Shown here: piece after piece, positions 1-47,500 of the stretch | Position numbering within the stretch: the first letter of the stretch is position 1 | Layout: each line of letters begins with the position of its first letter | From: Cristatella mucedo | Taxonomy: Eukaryota > Bryozoa > Phylactolaemata > Cristatellidae | NCBI GenBank assembly: GCA_009760855.2 | Contig: WPIO01000170.1 | Span: 70,001 to 117,500 of the forward strand | Direction of reading: 5' to 3' | DNA length: 47,500 bases | Program-made: the position numbers and the translations under genes | The notes under the pieces: model-generated | The model's input: the letters and a program-made list of their open reading frames with translations, nothing else | Database searches by the model: none | Told to the model about the DNA's origin: nothing

Positions 1-295
1 TGTGCCTGAGCATCGGGTAGTCGGCATTTCCCTAGTCGGCATTTCCCTACTGCCGATTATAGCACATCCTTTTCAGCGGTCCTGAGCTGCTACTTCTATG
101 CTATTCACTACCTCAACTGCTCTCCTGACTCTGCTATGCTTCCCACTTTCTCTTTGTTGCATGAGACGAAGTCTGTTGGCTACCGAATGCATACCGAAAG
201 CCACTTAGGCTGTGAGTGCGCTATACAAAACTCTCCTTCGTAACACCCTCATGGTCTATATGACTTTGTGGAGTTACATTACGGAGATACATTAC
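1..295 (+). repeat. dispersed repeat family C, copy 1
   Basis: The minus strand of this segment matches 31290-31560 over most of its length, and 13455-13640 and 20529-20690 over their shared part. Hallmarks are ACCGAAAGCC-ACTTAGGCTG, TGAGTGCGCTATACAAAAC and TCTCCTTCGTAACACC. The GCGCTATACAAA block resembles the 3' end of SINE family A. Bases 18-47 contain a 15-bp unit (tagtcggcatttccc) twice in tandem. Confidence 0.8.
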
Positions 296-1637
296 ATTGC
301 ACTACATTTCATTTTTGCGAGGGCCTCACGAAAAGCGGACAACCGCCGCGAATCGGCTCAAAGAGCATCTCATCGAGGATGGGTGACGATTAACATTCGA
401 GGATCGTGTATGGTCGGCTAGGAGCCTTACAGGTGCTCTACTGGCAGCCGTTGCCGTTTGGGGCTGGTCTGATGCCTGCGTCGCTGATTTGGGTGGGGAG
501 GTGGTAGTAGCTCGGATAGTCGCTCCGGCAGTAGTTCGGACGGCTGTCAGGCGGAAGCTTTCGGGGTTCTACTTCTTGGCTGGGACACGTGGATTCAACG
601 AACGTGCGAAAAATTAGGAGTGCCGTCAATGGCCAACCTCCGTAGCCCGAGAGAAATGTCAACACACACAGTGCTGACCCGAAAGTCCCGAGCATCCTAG
701 GAATCGAGATGGAATCTATGTTTCATTGCTTTAGGAACTCTTGTCTAAAACATTAGCACCGTAACATAGGATCCACGCGAATTAACGATTTCGGTCACGA
801 AAGGGGCGTGCAACCATTTGGTTTGTTTACCAGGCTTACAAACTTGCGAAATTAGCTGTTTTTGAAGTATGTATCAGGAGAAACTTCCGGATTCCGATAT
901 AGTTTCTATTTTGAACGAATACTGTGTTGTAGCAATGTGTGATAATGGCTAGCTCAAGTTCAATACATTTACTACATTTTTTATTTCGTCTCTAGAACTA
1001 CATCTCAATGACTGAATGGAGCTCTTTCTCAGTAACAACTAATAGTAACAACCAATACTTTTTAAAACAAGCTATTGTATGCATGAGCCGCCTTTAGACA
1101 GATGCGGTTTGATGCAATACAAGGAATCGTTGGAGCAGTAACGAGGGAGCACTGTACAACAGCCCTTTCTAATAAACAAGACCTTACAGAAATAATTTCC
1201 AATTACTGTATAGGGTCTAAACTCACTAGGCTTACGAATGTGCGTACTAACCCAAACTTCCGCCCCCTAATCCTAAGGCAACTTTTTAATGTAAGGCCAC
1301 CATGGTGTCGGCTTTTGATATGTTTGCCGAGACATCTGAAGCGACTGTATAATGTTTCACAGCTCTTGTTTTATCCGGAAGGGTAATTAGGTGGTTTCTC
1401 TCTCCATGTGCATCACCAATTCCTAGTATGGTCGCGAAACATGTCAGGACTACGTCAGCATATGCGAAAAATCAGATGATTAATTGTTCAGTATTCTTGA
1501 AGAAGCGCCCGGCAGTCACCGACAAGCATTTTTTTAAGGCGAGACACTAAGCACATCCAATAAATCAATCTTACTTTGAAGTGGTCAATCAAATATATCA
1601 ATCTTTGAAGTTTGAAATCTTCCTTTGCAGCAAATAT
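296..1637. other. intergenic, nothing recognised
   Basis: Moderately AT-rich DNA downstream of ATPAF1. No coding signature or repeat is recognised; the short open frames lack homology. Stretches 1711-2071 and 3791-4209 are likewise empty. Confidence 0.5.
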
Positions 1638-1710
1638 AAAGTGCCAAGAAAGAGGTTGAGCTCTCTTAGGGCGCTATATCAAATGTTTTGTTATCATTAT
1701 TATTATTAAG
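1638..1710 (+). mobile_element. SINE family A, 3' fragment
   Basis: Contains AAGAAAGAGGTTGAGCTCTC and GGGCGCTATATCAAATG with an ATT-rich tail. The tRNA head is missing. Confidence 0.7.
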
Positions 1711-2071
1711 TGTTCTAATAGTGCTACTAGAAACTGTTCGTGGTTAACTGCACGAGGGTACTTCGGTTCGGCTTGAAAAGGATAAACAAGTTCATTGTTT
1801 TTCATATCCAGTAGGCTAATCAAAATAGCAGCATGCACAACGCACTGCAAATGTTGCTTCCTCGTATTATCCTCTGTTCCGATCATCTTTTTGGCTTTGA
1901 TTTAGTAAAACTCAGTGTTTGATTTTTGTTTTGACACCTAGGGTGCATAGATTTCTTGGACCAGTGCTGTACGCTCATTGCAAGCCAAGTGTTTTTATTA
2001 AGGCAAAACTCGAGTCATTATTTTAGAGTATAAGGCGTATCAGAAGACCAACTAAACTCTTATATATTTGG

Positions 2072-2250
2072 TGAGCCGTGAAGGCAGACTAGGTAAGGCG
2101 GTTGCTTTCACGACCTCGGTCCCGAGGTCGTGGGTTCGATTCTTACGGTGGGCGATCCCTTATCGCCACTGCAAGCGGTGGCGATAGCCGTAAAGGCTCT
2201 TCTGTCGCTATACAAAAAGAGGCTGTTTAATCAGCTAGGATTTATTTATT
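2072..2250 (+). mobile_element. tRNA-derived SINE, family B, near full-length
   Basis: The head carries GGTAAGGCGGTTGCTTTCAC, a palindromic GACCTCGGTCCCGAGGTC and the B box GTGGGTTCGATTC. The body is CCACTGCAAGCGGTGGCGAT with GGCTCTTCTGTCGCTATAC, ending in AGAGGCTGTTTAATCAGCT. Copies at 16600-16772 and 26886-27052 share every block. Confidence 0.85.
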
Positions 2251-2399
2251 TATTTATATCAAAGCTTCATGACAAGCAAATAAATTACAGCCGGTTTTAG
2301 ACCTCATCTCTCGGTCCTACTTTTGGTGCAACATTTTGGAGTCGATATCAATAGTCAACGGTCATCTAGCTAGTCGTTTAAGAATTAGGTACCCAGCGA

Positions 2400-3665
2400 T
2401 CTTTTTCGGCCCATTTATCAAATTATTTTATACTCGCACAATTGTCGATCTATTCACCAAGTAGATGTCGGAACGCAGCTGTGTCTGTGCTTTGGTCACC
2501 GCCTATTCCTTCAAGCACGTCACATCCTCTCGACTCGCTACATCGGCATGCATCATGTATGGTTTGCACTTGGATGGCAGCACATTTTCTCAAATTGAAT
2601 TGCGATTTAAACGAACTAGCTAATTATGGGAAAACATAGAGTCACTCAGAAATAGTAAAGCCTAACCCTCAAAATGAGTTCGTCAGCATATTTCCTGTAG
2701 AATATGCATGCAGGGCGGGCACGCTGGGCGGCTTGTTCCAAAGTAACCTGCTTTAAGCTAACCAAATCGACTAAATAGTCGGCTGCTATTTCAGCAAGGT
2801 ACCATCTCACTAACTCGGAACCTGCTTAGGTAAGAAGACGACAGCCACACGTCACATTCAAAATCTGGCTCTAGCAGCATTTCTCCTATAGCATCTGCTC
2901 CTGCACGAAATTTAGGTGTCCTGTTCTCAAGTGACCTTCCACTGGACGACCGAATTAGCTCTACAGAAAAGTCTGCCTAATTTCGGCTAAGCAACATTTA
3001 ACAAATTTGGACGTGCTTACACAGGAATACTAACCCAAATTGGTCCGTGCATTTGTGACATCCCAACTAGACTTGTACAGTTCACCAATTATAAATCTTG
3101 CTGCCTGTGCAAGAGGTTGGCACACGACTGTGTGCCAGTCAGTTGCCAAAGACGAAATTGCTTTATTACACCACTTCTCAACGAACCGCACTGGCTCCCC
3201 ATCAAGCTGCCTATCGACGTCAAGATTCTGTCACCCACTTTTAGGTCCCTCCATTCTCTTGCTCTGGCCTACCGATATATATATACATATATATATAATT
3301 TATTTGTATAGCGCCCCAAGAGAACTTAATCTCTATTCAGACGCTTCGCATATGCCACGGGGCTCGAGCCCACGACCTCAGCCAGACCTTGGTCGGGGCG
3401 AGCACCTTAACCACTGTACCAAACCAGCTCGGCAATCTGAATTATCTCCTCTTCTGGATTGGTACCGTACCATCTGCTCTTGGGTCTCCATTTGGCTGTG
3501 CTTCTAAGCAGCCTAAAATCCTTCGGACCACGAATTTAGTTCTGTATGCTCCCAAAGTCCGAGACTCCCGACTGACGTCGCGACATTGCCTGACATTTAC
3601 TGAGAAGCTACAAACTCCCCTGTTCCACTCAGCATTTGCTACGTATGGGTGAATAGTCCTCTTTG
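2400..3665 (+). mobile_element. degenerate CR1/L2-type LINE, RT 3' half (SINE nested at 3290-3435)
   Basis: Broken frames carry typical non-LTR reverse transcriptase blocks in order: WMAAHFLKLNCDLNEL near 2570-2620; ARNLGVLFSSDLPLDD near 2910-2950; VRAFVTSQLDLYSS near 3042-3080; ITPLLNEPHWLPIKLP near 3160-3215 with FRSLHSLALAY after it; and LYAPKVRDSRL...LQTPLF after the SINE. Stops and frameshifts show it is dead. Confidence 0.8.
3290..3435 (-). mobile_element. tRNA-derived SINE, family A, full-length, nested in a LINE
   Basis: Read on the minus strand: a tRNA(Ser/Leu)-like head with an A box in GTACAGTGGTTAAGGTGC and a B box in GGGCTCGAGCCC, a body, then AGAGATTAAGTTCTCTTGGG and GCGCTATAC with a TA-rich tail. 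The same architecture occurs at 19576-19735. LINE reading frame continues on both sides, so the SINE inserted into the LINE. Confidence 0.82.
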
Positions 3666-3739
3666 AGCTTAAGCATGCAGCCACAGCGACTGGTTTCGCG
3701 AACCAACCGGCATACTTCCTGCACCGCATAGGCAGCATA

Positions 3740-3790
3740 AGTGCCTCGACAGAGATTTAGTTCACTCAGGGCGCTATACAGTAGTGGAGT
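3740..3790 (+). mobile_element. SINE family A, short 3' fragment
   Basis: Contains GACAGAGATTTAGTTCACTC and AGGGCGCTATACAG only. No head and no ATT tail are visible. Confidence 0.6.
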
Positions 3791-4209
3791 CAGGGGGCAA
3801 TTTCGCCCCCCATGGGAAGTACCTATACATCCTGGGGCAAATTTCTCCAGGTCAAGGGGCAGGAGCAGTGTGAAGGCACTTAAGAAACGAGTCGACTACA
3901 TTTGCCAGTGTTTTTCATAAACTTTTTATGTGGTACCTATGCCGTTATGTCTGAAGCTCCCTAACCTGAAAATCCTGGCTCCAATACTCCCGGTGCTACA
4001 CAAGTGTTTTACTATTGTCAAAATCTAACCTTCCATAGCTCAAGTTCTCTTACATGCCATCGCTAGGACAGGGGTTCTTCGGTACTACACACACAGGATT
4101 TTTAGGACGGTTCGGCCGCATTCACTATTCACACTGACTGAACAATCGGGATGCAATCAATGTGCACGAGAGGAGGACACAGAGAGCAAGGTTTCGAATT
4201 TTTCTCTTA

Positions 4210-5187
4210 TCAAAGTAGTGAACACTTCTTACAAGTTTCGATGACATCCTCGTGTCTAAAGTCACTGGGATTGCTTTGCATGCTCTCAACCAGCCTGTAG
4301 TTATCTTCATTGCCGTAGAAGGCATGCAGCTGGTGCACCAGCAGCTGGGCAAGATGCAGTGGCAGCATGCTTGCATCCACCTCACCGCTGACGAGTACGA
4401 CGCCCTTGGTCTCTCCCAGCTCGGCATAGTAGGTGAGCGAAACCGTGACGGGCGCACTCTCACCGTAAGCGTGGAATGTCACGAGCGGCGAAAAACAGCA
4501 GACGTTCCCCTGCCACTGGCCGAGGAAGAACTCCAGCCCGCCGCCGCGCGGAACGGGATAGACGAACGTGGGGCACTTGCGGGCTCTGTCGTGCATGGCA
4601 GCGTACGCGCTCGCCGGCAGCACGCAGTAGAGCCCGCTCTTCGCGCTGTGGTGCGCATTCCAGATGTCGGCGATCTCGTCGGCCGTCTTGTCGGCGATCA
4701 GCTCCGTTCGCAGCACAGAGCTGAGCGCTCTCGCGCTCCTGCAACCGCCGCCTTCAGAAGCGGACGTAACATCCCGCCACCGATCCATCCCGCTTGCCGC
4801 CGGTCGCTGCTTCAGCCCGACGGCAGGCCAAGGCCCGGCCGCCGCGCCTTTCTCGGCGGTAGCGCAGCCGCCGGCGTCCTTGCTTTTCATCAAGGCCTCG
4901 AACTTACGCGGATCGGCGGCCTTAAGCGCCGATAGTTTGTCGTAGTATTTCGCGTAGTACGGATTCCTTTCCGCGAGCTCGTCGAGGTCGGCGTCTGTCG
5001 TAACAGTTTTCTGGCCGCTCAGAGCGGCCCGCTGCTGCACCATCGACGGGTACGCGAGCGCCATCAGACCCGGCGTGAGCGCGGGCCGACGCATCAGTGT
5101 GCGGCCCGCGTCGCCGCATTTGCATCTGATATCCGCGCCGACGCTGCTCCACAGATATCTGCGCAGAGCCAGCTTGTTCATGTCCAT
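4210..5187 (-). CDS. ATPAF1: ATP synthase mitochondrial F1 complex assembly factor 1 (ATP11 family)
   Basis: Known role of the family: a mitochondrial matrix chaperone that binds free F1 beta subunit and prevents its aggregation during ATP synthase assembly. The sequence shows one uninterrupted frame of 325 codons, close to the usual length of animal ATPAF1. The N-terminus is rich in Arg, Leu and Ala and poor in acids, as a matrix-targeting presequence should be. The family block NPYYAKYYDKL lies near residue 75. The ATP11 core occupies about residues 155-315 and includes ADEIADIWNAHH, CPTFVYPVPR, LEFFLGQWQG, GVVLVSGEVD and a C-terminal NYRLVESMQSNP block. I chose the ATG at 5187; the codons just upstream in the same frame are TTG. 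A second in-frame Met follows two codons later. A low-complexity Ala/Gly stretch separates the presequence region from the core. No intron is needed, whereas vertebrate orthologues are multi-exon. It sits head-to-head with the RhoGAP gene. An intact retrocopy cannot be excluded. Confidence 0.92.
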   Translation of the reverse strand: MDMNKLALRRYLWSSVGADIRCKCGDAGRTLMRRPALTPGLMALAYPSMVQQRAALSGQKTVTTDADLDELAERNPYYAKYYDKLSALKAADPRKFEALMKSKDAGGCATAEKGAAAGPWPAVGLKQRPAASGMDRWRDVTSASEGGGCRSARALSSVLRTELIADKTADEIADIWNAHHSAKSGLYCVLPASAYAAMHDRARKCPTFVYPVPRGGGLEFFLGQWQGNVCCFSPLVTFHAYGESAPVTVSLTYYAELGETKGVVLVSGEVDASMLPLHLAQLLVHQLHAFYGNEDNYRLVESMQSNPSDFRHEDVIETCKKCSLL

Positions 5188-5252
5188 CAACAACAAACGT
5201 CAGACGGGCCGGCGCGCTAACGCACGCGCAAACACCTCACAGACGAAGTAGC

Positions 5253-5264
5253 GGCAGCCATTTT
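5253..5264 (-). promoter_or_regulatory. YY1-like motif
   Basis: On the minus strand this reads AAAATGGCTGCC, the classic YY1 core seen just downstream of start sites in many housekeeping and mitochondrial genes. It lies about 70 bases upstream of the ATPAF1 ATG and in the same orientation. A further ATGG core lies at 5370-5374 on the plus strand. Confidence 0.5.
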
Positions 5265-5353
5265 CGGCACTCCGCCATGCTACAGGGCGTCCTGCCGGGA
5301 CCGGAAGCAATCCATAAATTAAGACCGCTCCCGCGTCCTCGGCGCATGACAAC

Positions 5354-5368
5354 TGACGTCCTGACGTA
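5354..5368. promoter_or_regulatory. paired CRE/ATF-like sites
   Basis: TGACGTC at 5354 and TGACGTA at 5362 are spaced eight bases apart in the CpG-rich intergenic region. Both contain the TGACGT half of the CREB/ATF element. This is a motif match only. Confidence 0.4.
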
Positions 5369-5969
5369 AAATGGTGGGGCAGCGCCCAGCGGTCGGCTGA
5401 TGCGGCCGCGGGTCGCGTCCCGGGCAGCCGCCGCCGTCGCCGCCGGGATTTTAGCCTAGGTAACTTGCGCTCGGCGACCGTCGGGAGGTTCAATCGACTT
5501 TCGTCGGGCCTTGCTTTTGCACAGGTGGTCGTCCGACGCGGCCGGTGCGGTAGTAGTGTGGCCGCTAGCCGGCGTCCCCGACGACGTTTCGCCCGGTACG
5601 TCTCCGCCTCTGGCGTGTGCGCCGCCGCCGTCGCCGAATCGGCAGTGGCGCTATTGCTGCGCGTCCGGCCCGCGGCGGGCCTCTCGCGGGCTCGGCGCGA
5701 ATCCCGGCTCCGGCGTCGCTCGCCGCCGCTTGCCGACCTGTCGCGGGTGGGGTGCCGTGGCGTCGGGGCGTCCGTCGGACGGGGCGCTGCCACCGCACGC
5801 CGCACGCAGGCGCACGGCTTTGAGAGAGTTGTCGCCGGGCGTCGAGTGTTCGGCCGCGTCTCCCGGTAATCGAGGAGTGGTTTGTGTGTATGTGCGTGCG
5901 TTCGCGCAGCTCGTAATTAGCTGCGCGCCTCTTGCCGAGCGTCGGTCTCAGGCGCGCGGCGGCGGCGAC

Positions 5970-6120
5970 TCTCTCTCTCCCTCTCTCTCCCTCTCTCTCC
6001 CCCTCTCTCTCCCCCTCTCTCTCTCTCTCCCTCTCTCTCTCCCTCTCTCTCTCCCTCTTTCTCTCCCTCTCTCTCTCCCTCTCTCCCTCTCTCTCTCCCT
6101 CTCCCTCTCCCGCAATTAAC

Positions 6121-6207
<87 letters not shown>
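5970..6207. repeat. (CT)n block followed by (GA)n block, inverted
   Basis: Bases 5970-6110 are imperfect (CT)n with CCC interruptions. A 12-base spacer follows, then 6123-6207 is near-perfect (GA)n. Because CT is followed by GA on the same strand, the two blocks are self-complementary and could form a long hairpin. They lie just upstream of the proposed RhoGAP start. Confidence 0.95.
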
Positions 6208-6210
<3 letters not shown>

Positions 6211-6328
6211 TTCTACGCGTCGGTCGCGGGCTTGAAGCCGGCGTGAGCTCGATTCTGCAGCGTTTCGGCTAATCGTGGTTTCACTCGCAGGAGGCGAGGC
6301 CGACCGTTCTTCGCGAGCTTCGCGGGCC

Positions 6329-6366
6329 ATGACGACCGGCTTAACTTGGGAACGCAGGCGACCGCA

Positions 6367-6370
<4 letters not shown>
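6329..6370 (+). other. short upstream ORF overlapping the RhoGAP start (ATGA)
   Basis: An ATG at 6329 (G at -3) opens a 13-codon frame. Its TGA (6368-6370) overlaps the proposed RhoGAP ATG (6367-6369) as ATGA. If exon 1 is as proposed, this uORF would precede the main frame and could dampen it or require reinitiation. It depends on the tentative first exon. Confidence 0.35.

Positions 6371-47500
<41,130 letters not shown>

Larger units (their letters stand above)
5190..6366. promoter_or_regulatory. CpG-rich bidirectional promoter region and probable 5'UTR
   Basis: The stretch between the ATPAF1 start and the RhoGAP start is very GC- and CpG-rich, like the ATPAF1 coding region, while both outer flanks drop to AT-richer DNA. 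No protein is recognised in it; the long open frames on both strands are Arg/Ala/Ser-rich side effects of composition. It contains a YY1-like site, two CRE-like sites and, nearer the RhoGAP gene, a (CT)n-(GA)n block. Transcription start sites cannot be placed from sequence alone. Confidence 0.6.

Noticed and set aside
4252-4935. 227-codon plus-strand frame
   Set aside because: Antisense shadow of ATPAF1 in GC-rich DNA; the minus-strand frame has clear ATP11 homology.
5465-6119. Overlapping Arg/Ala-rich frames on both strands in the CpG block
   Set aside because: Composition-driven; all frames are open together and none has recognisable domains.

Overview
The window is nuclear DNA from a multicellular animal. 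It carries spliced genes with GT-AG introns, degenerate CR1/L2-type LINE fragments, tRNA-derived SINEs and many long (GA)n, (GT)n and (CTC)n microsatellites. The two genes recognised are typical of animals. The very repeat-rich introns, the CAG-rich Gln/Ala coding sequence and the fast-evolving protein suggest an invertebrate. A flatworm or other lophotrochozoan is a guess; the species cannot be read from the sequence.

Layout. Bases 1-4209 are transposon debris. Bases 4210-5187 (minus strand) hold an intact, single-exon ATPAF1/ATP11, the mitochondrial F1-ATPase assembly chaperone. Bases 5190-6400 are a CpG-rich, head-to-head promoter region with a YY1-like and two CRE-like motifs. From there one long plus-strand gene occupies the rest of the window and runs off the right edge. 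I read it as the orthologue of the RhoGAPs ARHGAP21/ARHGAP23 (PDZ - Gln/Ala-rich linker - PH - RhoGAP).

I rebuilt this gene by joining short exons whose splice phases agree all the way along: 6367-6396 (tentative first coding exon), 18224-18419, 22288-22453, 28621-28675, 36055-36378, 36523-37948, 38798-38980, 40330-40471, 41132-41312, 42502-42594, 43353-43544, 44655-44844, 45770-45945 and 47438-47500+. Together they give 1139 codons without a stop. The PDZ domain is made by exons 2-4, the PH domain by exons 9-11, and the RhoGAP domain starts in exons 13-14. The arginine-finger part of the GAP domain lies beyond the window.

Introns 1-4 (4 to 12 kb each) are full of repeats: two tRNA-headed SINE families, a third dispersed repeat, LINE fragments on both strands (some with SINEs nested inside), and simple repeats up to about 340 bp. 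A 14-bp minisatellite fills much of intron 12. Three sizeable hairpins lie in introns 1, 3 and 13.

The two genes have unrelated jobs (ATP synthase assembly; Rho/Cdc42-family GTPase inactivation with PDZ and PH targeting). Only their shared promoter region links them. I found no prokaryotic-type system, CRISPR array or conventional tRNA/rRNA gene.
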